Positions 53,947-61,655 of a stretch of DNA of 64,000 bases are shown here, in pieces. The notes beneath the pieces are model-generated. The model saw only the letters and a list, made by a program, of their open reading frames with translations, made no database searches and was not told the origin of the DNA. Position 1 is the stretch's first letter. Each line of letters begins with the position of its first letter. The position numbers were made by a program, and so were the translations under genes. Source of the stretch: Ramlibacter pinisoli (GTDB lineage Bacteria > Pseudomonadota > Gammaproteobacteria > Burkholderiales > Burkholderiaceae_C); the NCBI RefSeq assembly GCF_009758015.1, contig NZ_WSEL01000003.1, positions 1 through 64,000 of the forward strand, in the 5' to 3' direction.

Positions 53947-55074
53947 CTACTTGCGCTGGAACTTCTGCACCCGCTTGCCGTTGTCGACCTCGCCGGCGTA
54001 GAGGTTGCCCCTGGAGTCGATCGCCAGGTCATGCACCCAGTGGAACTCGCCGGCGTAGCGGCCGGGCCGGCCGAGCGTCTGCACCAGCTGGCCGGTCTCG
54101 CGTTCCAGCGTGACGACCAGGTTGTTGCGGCCGTCGGCCAGGTGCAGCCATTTCTGCTGCGGGTCCCTGGAGAGGACGATGTCCCACACCGAGCCGTTGG
54201 CCGCCGTGCGCGGCGCCACGCTGAACTCCTTGACGTAGCTGCCGTCCTTGCGGAACACCTGCACGCGGTTGTTCAGGCGGTCGCACACGTAGACCAGCCC
54301 GTCGTTGGCGATGCGCACGCAATGCACCGGCGTGCCGAAGTGCTGCAGCTGCTCGTTGGTGGGCGCGACCGACCGGCGCGACTCGGGCTTCTCGGTGGTG
54401 TTGGGCGGGCGGCCATAGGCGCCCCAGTGGCGCTTGTAGGCGCCGGTGGTGGCGTCGAACACGATGACGCGGCGGTTGTGGTAGCCGTCGGCCACGTAGA
54501 CCTCGTTGGCGGCCAGGTCCACCTCCACGCCGGCCGCGCGGCCCAGGCGCGTGGTGTCGGCGCTGTTGGTCTGCGGCCCCACCTTGCCGATCTGCAGCAC
54601 GAACCGGCCCTCGGGCGTGAACTTGATGATCTGGCCGTCGTTGTCGCCGTTGCCGGTGATCCAGACGAACCCCTTGCCGTCGACGTGCACGCCGTGCTCG
54701 TTGCCGGGCCAGTCGTAGCCGGCGCCCGGGCCACCCCACGAGCGCACCAGGCGGCCGTCGGGCCCAAACACCAGCAGCGGCGGCGCCGGCAGGCAGCAGT
54801 CGCCGTGCGGCGGCCGGGCGGCCGCGCCGGCCTCGTCCTCGCTCAGGCTCTTCGGTCGCTGCAGCACGTAGACGTTGTCGTCCGGCCCCACCGCCACGCC
54901 GCTCACCTGGCCCAGGATCCATTGGTTGGGCAGGGCCTGCGGCCACGCCGCATCGACCTGGAACACCGGCGGCGCCGCGCCGCCCGGCGAGCCGGACGGG
55001 GCGGCGCACCCGGCACCGAGCAGGATGGAGGCGGCGGAGGCCACCGCGAGGGCGAGTCGTGCGAGCTGCTGCAT
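53947..55074 (-). CDS. NHL-repeat beta-propeller lipoprotein (amidating-lyase-like)
   Basis: 375 residues from ATG 55074. Lipobox LGAGC near residue 26, so a lipoprotein. The mature part carries NHL-type blades (VSGVAVGPDDNVYVLQRP, NEHGVHVDGKGFVWITGNGD, RAAGVEVDLAANEVYVADGY, VHCVRIANDGLVYVCDRLNN, WVHDLAIDSRGNLYAGEVDN). The arrangement matches peptidyl-alpha-hydroxyglycine amidating-lyase-like proteins of bacteria, whose reaction is mostly untested. Two adjacent cysteines (GDCCLPAP) may be structural. Monocistronic. Confidence 0.8.
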   Translation of the reverse strand: MQQLARLALAVASAASILLGAGCAAPSGSPGGAAPPVFQVDAAWPQALPNQWILGQVSGVAVGPDDNVYVLQRPKSLSEDEAGAAARPPHGDCCLPAPPLLVFGPDGRLVRSWGGPGAGYDWPGNEHGVHVDGKGFVWITGNGDNDGQIIKFTPEGRFVLQIGKVGPQTNSADTTRLGRAAGVEVDLAANEVYVADGYHNRRVIVFDATTGAYKRHWGAYGRPPNTTEKPESRRSVAPTNEQLQHFGTPVHCVRIANDGLVYVCDRLNNRVQVFRKDGSYVKEFSVAPRTAANGSVWDIVLSRDPQQKWLHLADGRNNLVVTLERETGQLVQTLGRPGRYAGEFHWVHDLAIDSRGNLYAGEVDNGKRVQKFQRK

Positions 55075-55178
55075 GGAAGAGGTCTCCGGGCGAGGAAGGA
55101 AGCCGGCGCGCAGGCTCAGCCGTGCGCGAGGCCAGCCTTTATGCCGCAAGAGCCCGCGGCGCGGCCCCCGCAGCAACC

Positions 55179-55685
55179 CTAGCCGTCGCGCAGTGCCGCC
55201 AGGGCCACCCGGATGTCGCCGACCACGATGCGGCACGGCACGGCCAGCATCAGGTTCAGGGGCAGGCCGAACTCTTCCAGCTGCCAGCCGTCGGCATCGA
55301 CCGCCGTCCCGCCCACCGCGGCGGGGTGGCGCTGCCGGATGCGCTGGGCGAAGCTGCCGGACTCCGGCACGTAGCCCACCACCGGCTTGCCGCGCGCGAC
55401 GGCGTAGCCGACCTCGAAGCAGGTGCCACTGTCCGGCTCCGGTCCGCGGAAGAAGTCGAGGTTGGCCAGCACCGCGTCGCAGCCGTCGATGTGGGCCACG
55501 TTGTGCCGGTAGATGCGCGCCGCGGTGGCGGGCACCAGGGGCGCGCCGGGCGGCAGCGATTCGTCGAGCGGGAACACGCCCGTGTAGCCGAACTCGGCAC
55601 AGGCCGCGACCAGCGCGCGGCCATGGGCGGCGGCATCGGGGCGGAACACATCGGGACCGGCGAGGTAGAGGCGTCGGATGGGCAC
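55179..55685 (-). CDS. Nucleoside 2-deoxyribosyltransferase-family protein
   Basis: 168 residues from GTG 55685. Starts with the family motif RLYLAGPDVF. It contains DGCDAVLANLDFFRGPEPDS and TCFEVGYAVARGKPVVGY, where the glutamate is the expected nucleophile of N-deoxyribosyltransferases and the Asp of the ANLD region binds the sugar. These enzymes exchange bases between deoxynucleosides or hydrolyse modified nucleotides. It lies 22 nt after the GNAT gene and is probably co-transcribed with it. Confidence 0.82.
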   Translation of the reverse strand: MPIRRLYLAGPDVFRPDAAAHGRALVAACAEFGYTGVFPLDESLPPGAPLVPATAARIYRHNVAHIDGCDAVLANLDFFRGPEPDSGTCFEVGYAVARGKPVVGYVPESGSFAQRIRQRHPAAVGGTAVDADGWQLEEFGLPLNLMLAVPCRIVVGDIRVALAALRDG

Positions 55686-55707
55686 GCCCGATTGTGGCGC
55701 GCCGCCT

Positions 55708-56181
55708 TCAGGCCACGTCGGACGGCCGCAACCATTTCTCCAGCCGGATCCCGTCGATGGCGCCGCCGTAGCGGCCGGGCCGGATGCCGAGCTCGTGGTA
55801 GCCGTGCTCGTTGTAGAAGGAGCGGCCCGCGACGTTGTCGCGCCGGGCGTCCAGCCGGATGCGCTGCGCACCGGCCGCGATGGCTGAGGCCTCCAGCCAG
55901 CGCAACAGCGCGCTGCCCAGGCCGCGGCGCTGGCTGGCCGCCCGCACGGCGAACAGCACCAGGTGGGAATCCTGGTCGAGGTACTCCATGATCCCGAACC
56001 CCGCCAGGTCGCCGTCCTGGCGCACCACGGCCACGTTGGTCTCCGGGTCGCGGATGGACCGCAGGACGCGTGCCGGCCGCCAGGTCCACGGCAGGCCGTG
56101 CTCGATGAGGTCGCGGGACAACGCGGCAATGCGCCCGGCGTCGCCGGGGGTGGCCAGGTGGATGGGTGGGTCGACGGTCAT
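55708..56181 (-). CDS. GNAT-family N-acetyltransferase
   Basis: 157 residues from ATG 56181. GNAT motif A is recognisable as LVLFAVRAASQRRGLGSALL, containing the acetyl-CoA pyrophosphate loop Q-x-x-G-x-G/A (RRGLGSAL). Motif B follows at RLDARRDNVAGRSFYNEHGY, the usual end of the fold. The acceptor substrate is unknown. First gene of a two-gene unit with the deoxyribosyltransferase-like gene. Confidence 0.85.
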   Translation of the reverse strand: MTVDPPIHLATPGDAGRIAALSRDLIEHGLPWTWRPARVLRSIRDPETNVAVVRQDGDLAGFGIMEYLDQDSHLVLFAVRAASQRRGLGSALLRWLEASAIAAGAQRIRLDARRDNVAGRSFYNEHGYHELGIRPGRYGGAIDGIRLEKWLRPSDVA

Positions 56182-56287
56182 GATGAGGCGCCTCGCGACC
56201 CATTGTCGACCTTTGATCAATTCCTGGGTGGGCGTGGGCCTGGCGTCCCTGTGATCAGGGGCTGGAACCGTCCGCGGTTCAGGTGTG

Positions 56288-56525
56288 GGCTAGTTCCGGA
56301 GATGGATGCCGGGTCGAGCCCGGCATGACGACTTCTTGAGTCGAGCCCGGCATGACGAAATCTTGGGTCGGGCCCGGCATGACGACTCTCCGGGTCGAGC
56401 CCGGCGCGCCCCCTGCCCCGTCATTGCGGGCTTGACCCGCAATCCATCTCCCAGTCGCGGTTCTGGCGCGGCCTGGTTCAGGAGATGGATGCCGGGTCGA
56501 GCCCGGCATGACGACTTCCTGGGTT
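56288..56525. repeat. Dispersed palindromic repeat cluster with short tandem expansion
   Basis: Inverted ATGCCGGG-type core with GGAGATGG tail (56297-56331), followed by three partial tandem copies about 26-30 bp apart (to 56406). Then a direct ATTGCGGG-type core (56418-56450), a spacer, and another inverted ATGCCGGG-type core (56481-56515). Confidence 0.85.
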
Positions 56526-56587
56526 GATCACCCCGCGGGCGAGGAGCCGGCCCCGTCGTATCCTCGGCACGCCCAACCGCGCACCCC

Positions 56588-56923
56588 ATGGACGAGTACA
56601 ACCAGATCGAACCGCCGCCCTCCTTCATCGCCGTCTACAGCACGCCGACGGGGCACCGGCTGACCGCGCCCATGGCGACCGTGCGCGAGCGCTACGAGCT
56701 GTGCGAGGACATGGCGCAGCTGGTGGCCGAGCAGGCGTCGACCAGCCTGTTCAAGACCGGCGGCAGCGAGCGCGAGGTGCTGGAGAAGATCCGGCTGGCA
56801 CTGGCGGGTGACGAGTCGCCGGTGCAGCCGCCCGAGGCGCTGTGGGTGGTGCGCCGGGCCGCCGAGCTGCTCAACTGGGAGATGCCCGCCGACCCCGGCG
56901 CGGACGCCGGGGCGACCGGCTGA
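56588..56923 (+). CDS. Conserved hypothetical protein
   Basis: 111 residues, soluble, no signal. Starts MDEYNQIEPPPSFIAVYSTP, contains a predicted helical core (VRERYELCEDMAQLVAEQAS, then SEREVLEKIRLALAGDESP) and a C-terminal helix before a disordered tail. I do not recognise the family. Codon use supports a real gene. It converges on the ABM monooxygenase gene with 2 nt between stops. Confidence 0.6.
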   Translation: MDEYNQIEPPPSFIAVYSTPTGHRLTAPMATVRERYELCEDMAQLVAEQASTSLFKTGGSEREVLEKIRLALAGDESPVQPPEALWVVRRAAELLNWEMPADPGADAGATG

Positions 56924-56925
56924 CG

Positions 56926-57219
56926 TCAGGCGACGACGTCGAAGTGCTCCACGTGGGGCGGCTGGGTGAAGAACGGGCCGATGATGGCGCGCCACTCGGC
57001 GAACGCCGGCGATTGGCGGAAGCCGACCGTGTGGGCCTCCAGCGTCTCCCAGTCGATCTTCAGCACGAAGCGGCCCGGCGTCTCCTGGCAGGCCAGGATG
57101 GTGTGCGCGCGGTAGCCGGCGGCCTTGGACAGCACGGTGGTGGCGGCGCGCTGGATCGCCTCGGTGAAGGCGGCGCGGTCCTCGGGACGGACGCGGATGT
57201 CGGCGATTTCGATGACCAT
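56926..57219 (-). CDS. Antibiotic-biosynthesis-monooxygenase (ABM) domain protein
   Basis: 97 residues from ATG 57219. Single ABM/dimeric alpha-beta-barrel domain: MVIEIADIRVRPEDRAAFTE, KAAGYRAHTILACQETPGRF, DWETLEAHTVGFRQSPAFAE and a closing VEHFDVV. Family members are small cofactor-less quinone-forming oxygenases or haem-degrading enzymes, but many have no known role. Divergent from the regulator gene at 57308 with 88 nt between starts. Confidence 0.85.
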   Translation of the reverse strand: MVIEIADIRVRPEDRAAFTEAIQRAATTVLSKAAGYRAHTILACQETPGRFVLKIDWETLEAHTVGFRQSPAFAEWRAIIGPFFTQPPHVEHFDVVA

Positions 57220-57307
57220 GGAAGCTCCGGATGGTTGATGTCGGGCCGGCCCGGCGGACTCGGCGCGGACGCAGAGTATGCCGGCGCCGCGGTGTAGCCT
57301 CGCGCCC

Positions 57308-58528
57308 ATGGACTCGCTGATCGCCGCCTCCGCGCGTGCGCTCGCCACCGGCGACGCGCTGGGTGCCCTGCAGCGCATCGCGCTGCGCGAGGACCCGCCG
57401 GCGCTGGCGCTGCGCGGCATCGCCATGGCGCAACTGGGCGAGAACCTGCGCGCCCGCGAGCTGCTGCGGCGCGCGGCGCGCGGCTTCGGCTCGCACGAGG
57501 AGCTGGCGCGGGCCCGCTGCGTGGTGGCCGAGGCCGAAGTGGCGCTGGCCATGCGCGACCTGGGCGGCTCGGACCGCCCGCTGGCCGCTGCGTCGGCCAC
57601 CCTCTCCGCGCACGCCGACCACGCCAATGCCTCGCAGGCGCGCCTGGTCGCCGCGCGCCGGCTGCTGCTGCTGGGGCGGCTCGACGAGGCCGCGGCGGAA
57701 CTCGCCGTCGTCGACCTGCGCGGACTGCCGCCGACGCTGCGCACGCTCGCGGAACTGGCCGCGGCGGAACTGGCGTTGCGCTCGCTGCGCGTGGCCGACG
57801 CGCGCCAGGCGCTCATGCGGGCGCAGGACGCCGCCGACCGCGCGGGCGTCCCCGCCCTGCTGGCCGAGGTGGCCGAGGCGCGGGCAGTGCTCGATCGGCC
57901 CGCGGCGCGGCGGCTGGCGGGCGGGGCGGGACAGCCGCTGCGCCTGGACGAGGTGGCGGCCCTGCTGGCCTCGGACGCGCTGGTGGTCGACGCCTGCCGA
58001 CGCGGCGTCGGCGCAGGCACGGCGTGGCGGCCGCTGGCGCGTCGCCCCATCCTGTTCGCCCTGGCGCGGACGCTCGCCGAGGCCTGGCCGGGCGACGCCG
58101 ACCGGGACGCGCTGATCGCCGCCGCCTTCCGCACCCGGCATCCCGACGCCACGCACCGGGCACGGCTGCGGGTGGAGATCGGCCGCCTGCGCGCGCTGGT
58201 GAAGGACGTTGCGCAGGTCGAGGCCACGCCGCGTGGCTTCACGCTGCGGCCGCTGGGCGAGCGCGAGGTCATCGTGCTCGCGCCGCCCATCGATGGCGAG
58301 CAGGCATCCCTGCAGGCGCTGCTGTCCGATGGCGCGGCCTGGTCGACATCCGCCCTGGCGCTGGCGCTCGATGCCAGCCAGCGCACCGTCCAGCGCGCGC
58401 TGGCCGACCTGGAAGCCGAGGGGCGGGTGCGCTCCATCGGCCGGGCGCGGGCGCAGCGCTGGCTGGCGCCGCCGCTGGCCGGATTCACGACGATCTTGTT
58501 ACTCCCTGCCTCGCTGCCGATTGACTAG
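57308..58528 (+). CDS. Probable DNA-binding regulator with helical repeats and winged-helix domains
   Basis: 406 residues from ATG 57308. The N-terminal ~220 residues are Ala/Leu/Arg-rich helical repeats of TPR character. The middle (about 270-325) resembles an OmpR-type winged helix (HRARLRVEIGRLRALVKDVA, then VEATPRGFTLRPLG). The C-terminus has a second helix-turn-helix (SALALALDASQRTVQRALAD, then LEAEGRVRSIGRARAQRWL). Probably regulates itself and the downstream propeller and DUF899 genes; that is inference from position. Its TAG stop overlaps a TAGAGT -10-like element. Confidence 0.65.
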   Translation: MDSLIAASARALATGDALGALQRIALREDPPALALRGIAMAQLGENLRARELLRRAARGFGSHEELARARCVVAEAEVALAMRDLGGSDRPLAAASATLSAHADHANASQARLVAARRLLLLGRLDEAAAELAVVDLRGLPPTLRTLAELAAAELALRSLRVADARQALMRAQDAADRAGVPALLAEVAEARAVLDRPAARRLAGGAGQPLRLDEVAALLASDALVVDACRRGVGAGTAWRPLARRPILFALARTLAEAWPGDADRDALIAAAFRTRHPDATHRARLRVEIGRLRALVKDVAQVEATPRGFTLRPLGEREVIVLAPPIDGEQASLQALLSDGAAWSTSALALALDASQRTVQRALADLEAEGRVRSIGRARAQRWLAPPLAGFTTILLLPASLPID

Positions 58529-58531
58529 AGT
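58526..58531 (+). promoter_or_regulatory. TAGAGT -10-like element overlapping the regulator stop
   Basis: TAGAGT 43 nt before the start at 58574; its TAG is the stop of the upstream gene. No strong -35 seen. Confidence 0.35.
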
Positions 58532-58573
58532 GCTTCCACGGCGCCGCACAAGGCGCAACGGAAGGACCCGGCG

Positions 58574-59260
58574 ATGGCCAAGACCCACGGCAGCGACAGA
58601 CCCCAGGCGACCGCCCACCCGGCCGAGATCGTGCGCGAGTACGGCCCGTTCGCCGGCAGCGACAAGGTGGCCGGCGTCACGCACGACGGCACCCGGGTCT
58701 GGGCCGCGACCGGCGCCGCCCTGGTGGCCTTCGATCCCGCGACCGGCGAGACCCGGCGCACGCTGGAGCGCGCCTGCGATGCCGGTACCGCCTTCGACGG
58801 CACCTACATCTACCAGATCGCCGAGGCGCGCATCGACAAGATCGATCCGGCCACCAACCAGGTCGTGGCATCCATCCCGGCGCCGGGCCACGGCGCCGAC
58901 TCGGGCCTGGCCTGGGCCGAGGGCAGCCTGTGGGTCGGCCAGTACCGCGACCGCAAGATCCACCAGATCGACCCGGCCACCGGCGCCATCCGCCGCACCA
59001 TCGAGTCGAACCGCTTCGTCACCGGCGTCACCTGGGTCGACGGCGAGCTGTGGCACGGCACCTGGGAAGGCGACGCGAGCGACATCCGCCGCATCGACCC
59101 GCAGACCGGCGACGTGCTCGAGCGGCTCGAGATGCCCGGCGGCGTGTTCGTGAGCGGGCTGGAGTCCGACGGCGCCGACCTGTTCTATGCCGGCGGCGGC
59201 GGCAGCGGCAAGGTCCGCGCCGTGCGACGACCCAGACGCACGACCCCGCCGGCCGCCTAG
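58574..59260 (+). CDS. Beta-propeller (Vgb/YncE or glutaminyl-cyclotransferase-like) protein
   Basis: 228 residues, no signal peptide. About five repeats of the form V.GVTHDGTRVWAATGAALV / AFDPATGE, TYIYQIAEARIDKIDPATNQ, GLAWAEGSLWVGQYRDRKIH / QIDPATG, GVTWVDGELWHGTWEGDAS. These W-x-x-x / IDPATG blades are typical of Vgb/YncE-like and glutaminyl-cyclotransferase-like propellers. It is too short for a full seven-blade propeller. Function unknown; follows the regulator gene by 45 nt. Confidence 0.7.
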   Translation: MAKTHGSDRPQATAHPAEIVREYGPFAGSDKVAGVTHDGTRVWAATGAALVAFDPATGETRRTLERACDAGTAFDGTYIYQIAEARIDKIDPATNQVVASIPAPGHGADSGLAWAEGSLWVGQYRDRKIHQIDPATGAIRRTIESNRFVTGVTWVDGELWHGTWEGDASDIRRIDPQTGDVLERLEMPGGVFVSGLESDGADLFYAGGGGSGKVRAVRRPRRTTPPAA

Positions 59261-59381
59261 CCGCGCCGCATCGCTTTCCCCCGCGCCGGCCGGCCGGCCG
59301 GCACCGATCGCGCCTGGCACCAGGACGCCTGGGCCGCGCATTGCCTGCAACCAACGGCTCGTCGAGCCAAGGAGCGCTTCC

Positions 59382-60170
59382 ATGACCATCGCCACCACCG
59401 GACCCAGCCTGCTGCAGCATCCCGTCGTCCCCCACGAGCGCTGGCTGGCGCAGCGCCGCGCCCTGCTGGCGCAGGAGAAGGAGCTGACGCACCTGCGGGA
59501 CCGCATCGCCGCGCAGCGCCGCGCCCTGCCCTGGGTGCGCCTGGAGAAGCCCTACGTGTTCGACACCACCGAGGGGCAGCGCCCGCTCGCCGACCTGTTC
59601 GATGGCCGCAGCCAGCTGCTGGTGCAGCACTTCATGTTCGGGCCGGGCTGGACGCAGGGCTGCCCCAGCTGCTCGTTCATGGCCGACCACATCGCCGGCA
59701 TGGAAGTGCACCTGGCCCACCGCGACCTGTCGGTGCTGGTGGTCTCGCGCGCGCCGCTGGCCGAGCTGCAGGCCTTCCGCCGCCGCATGGGCTGGCCCTT
59801 CCGCTGGGTCTCGTCGGACGGCAACGACTTCAACCACGATTTCCGGGTGAGCTTCACGCCCGAGGAGCGGGCCCGGGGCGCGGTCGACTACAACTTCGGC
59901 CCGACCGACTTCCCGAGCGAGGAAGCGCCGGGCATCAGCCTGTTCTACCGCGACGATGCGGGCACGGTGTTCCACACCTACTCGACGTACGGGCGCGGCG
60001 TCGAAGCCATGATGGGCACGTACGACCTGCTCGACCTGGCGCCCAAGGGACGCGACGAGCACAACCCGAACTACCCGATGGACTGGGTGCGCCACCACGA
60101 CCGCTACGAGCCCGCATCTGCCGGCAAGGCGCAGGCGGTGGCCGCGTCGTCCTGTCACGCCACGGTCTGA
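59382..60170 (+). CDS. DUF899-family thioredoxin-like protein
   Basis: 262 residues from ATG 59382 (AAGGAG 9 nt upstream). Conserved DUF899 features: VPHERWLAQRRALLAQEKEL, PWVRLEKPYVFDT, then FMFGPGWTQGCPSCSFMADH with a CxxC pair near residue 100, DFNHDFRVSFTPEE, GISLFYRD and FHTYSTYGRGVEAM. The CPSC pair in a thioredoxin-like fold suggests dithiol redox chemistry. It lies 27 nt before the membrane-protein gene at 60198, in the same orientation. Substrate unknown. Confidence 0.88.
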   Translation: MTIATTGPSLLQHPVVPHERWLAQRRALLAQEKELTHLRDRIAAQRRALPWVRLEKPYVFDTTEGQRPLADLFDGRSQLLVQHFMFGPGWTQGCPSCSFMADHIAGMEVHLAHRDLSVLVVSRAPLAELQAFRRRMGWPFRWVSSDGNDFNHDFRVSFTPEERARGAVDYNFGPTDFPSEEAPGISLFYRDDAGTVFHTYSTYGRGVEAMMGTYDLLDLAPKGRDEHNPNYPMDWVRHHDRYEPASAGKAQAVAASSCHATV

Positions 60171-60197
60171 GCAGAACGGCCGCGCGGAGCAAGCGCC

Positions 60198-60839
60198 ATG
60201 ACGTCGCTGTGGCCCTGGCTGGCAGTGGCCGGTTTCGGCGCGCTGCACGGGCTGAACCCGGCCGGCGGCTGGCTGCTCGCCGCCGCCTGGGGCCTGCACA
60301 CGCGGGACCGGCGGCAGGCGCTGCGCGCCCTGCTGCCGATCGCCGCCGGGCACGTGGCGTCGGTCGGGCTGGTGGTGGCTGCGGTGGCGTCCGGCCTGGT
60401 GCCGGACCGGGGCGTGGTGCGGATGGCCGCCGGCGGCCTGCTGGTCGTCGCGGTGGCGCTGCACCTAGGCCATGGCTTGCCCAACCGACTGCGCGCTCCC
60501 GCAGGCCCTGCAGGCCTGGCGATCGGCTCGTTTCTGGCGGGCACGACACACGGCGCCGGGCTGGCGCTGGTTCCTGCCCTGCTGCCGCTGTGCCTGGGTC
60601 AGCCGTCGGCCGATGCCGGTGCGATCGACCTGCTAATGCCGGCGCTCGCGGCCACGGCCGTGCACCTGGCGGCCATGCTGGCCGTCACGGCCCTGGTGGC
60701 GACCGCGGTGGCGCGGCCATTGGCGGTCGTGGTTTGCCGGTTGGGTTGGGGGAAGAGGGAGAACCTCGTCATGTGGGGCATGCCCCCCGAGAGTCGTCAT
60801 GCCGGGGTTGCCCCCGGAAAGTCGTCATGCCGGGGGTGA
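60198..60839 (+). CDS. Membrane protein paralogous to the one at 21093, with repeat-derived C-terminus
   Basis: 213 residues. Five or six hydrophobic segments. It shares with the 21093 product the in-helix motifs HGLNPAGGWLLA, LLPIAAGHVAS and AGTTHGAGLALVPALLPLC. From about residue 185 (GMPPESRHAGVAPGKSSCRG) the sequence is read from the palindromic repeat that begins near 60765, and the stop is inside the repeat. The last helix present in the paralogue is missing. It follows the DUF899 gene closely, as the paralogue follows the SBP56-like gene. May be functional but shortened, or a decaying copy. Confidence 0.65.
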   Translation: MTSLWPWLAVAGFGALHGLNPAGGWLLAAAWGLHTRDRRQALRALLPIAAGHVASVGLVVAAVASGLVPDRGVVRMAAGGLLVVAVALHLGHGLPNRLRAPAGPAGLAIGSFLAGTTHGAGLALVPALLPLCLGQPSADAGAIDLLMPALAATAVHLAAMLAVTALVATAVARPLAVVVCRLGWGKRENLVMWGMPPESRHAGVAPGKSSCRG

Positions 60840-61045
60840 CCCCTGAATGTCGTCATGCCGGGCTCGACCCGGCATCCATCTCCCGAACGATGCAGCGCCC
60901 GCACCGTGTTCAGGGGATGGATTGCGGGTCAAGCCCGCAATGACGTGGCAGGGGTCAAGCCCGCCGTGACGTGGGAGGGGTCAAGCCCGCCGTGACGTGG
61001 GAGGGATCAGTTCCGGAACGACGTGGGAGGAATCAAGCCCGCATC
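60765..61045. repeat. Dispersed palindromic repeat cluster with tandem decay
   Basis: Three decayed ATGCCGGG-type units about 30 bp apart (60770-60855), an intact core with CCATCTCC tail (60851-60886), an inverted ATTGCGGG-type core (60917-60945), then four decayed GGGTCAAGCCCGCCGTGACG-like units at about 25-bp spacing to 61045. The first part overlaps the end of the gene at 60198. Confidence 0.85.
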
Positions 61046-61122
61046 GCATGACGGCTCCCCCACGGCGCAGGCCGCAAGCACCGCATCGAGGAGCGGGCAC
61101 GGCCTCCACCGCATGAAGCTCC

Positions 61123-61163
61123 GCTCCCACTCCCCCTCGTGGGAGAGGGTTGGGGTGAGGGGG
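61123..61163. repeat. GC-rich intergenic repeat (CCCTCTCCC/GGGAGAGGG type)
   Basis: CTCCCACTCCCCCTCGTGGG followed by AGAGGGTTGGGGTGAGGGGG; same type as the pair at 10841-10941. Lies between the palindromic repeat cluster and the BON lipoprotein gene. Confidence 0.65.
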
Positions 61164-61217
61164 TTCGCTGCCCGGGCAGTGTCGTCAGCGGGAGCGTGCC
61201 GGCGACCAGCCGGCGCG

Positions 61218-61532
61218 TCACCCAGTGACGATCAGCTGGTTCTCGACCGACTTCACGCCCTCGACCTTCCGGGCCGTGGCCTCGGCCTTCTGGCGCAGCT
61301 GCACGCTCTTGATCTCGCCGCGCAGGCGGACCACGCCCTGGGTGGTGTCGACGTTGATCTTCAGGGCGCTGAGCTCCGGGTCGGCGGCGAAAGCGGCCTT
61401 CAGCTTGGTGCCGATCGTCGCGTCGTCGACGGCCTGGCCGGTGCTGCGGGTCGGGCCGCCGGGCGATCCCGGCATGCCCGAACAGCCGGCCAGCGCGGCG
61501 GCGGTCATGGCGGCAATGAGCAGCTTTTGCAT
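61218..61532 (-). CDS. BON-domain lipoprotein
   Basis: 104 residues from ATG 61532. Signal peptide with lipobox LAGC (cysteine at about 17), a Gly/Pro linker, and one BON domain (DDATIGTKLKAAFAADPELS, NVDTTQGVVRLRGEI, AEATARKVEGVKSVENQLIV). BON domains bind membranes; single-BON lipoproteins are usually envelope-stress genes. A minus-strand TAGACT lies at 61584-61579. Confidence 0.88.
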   Translation of the reverse strand: MQKLLIAAMTAAALAGCSGMPGSPGGPTRSTGQAVDDATIGTKLKAAFAADPELSALKINVDTTQGVVRLRGEIKSVQLRQKAEATARKVEGVKSVENQLIVTG

Positions 61533-61655
61533 GTGCAGTCTCCTGTCTGGATGATGGATTGCCCTTTGGGGCAAGTCCAGTCTAGGAGGGCCGCCCACGC
61601 TCGGCTGTAGGAGCGTGGCGCAGGCTGGGCCGGGCGTCGGCCTGCGTCCGGGCGG

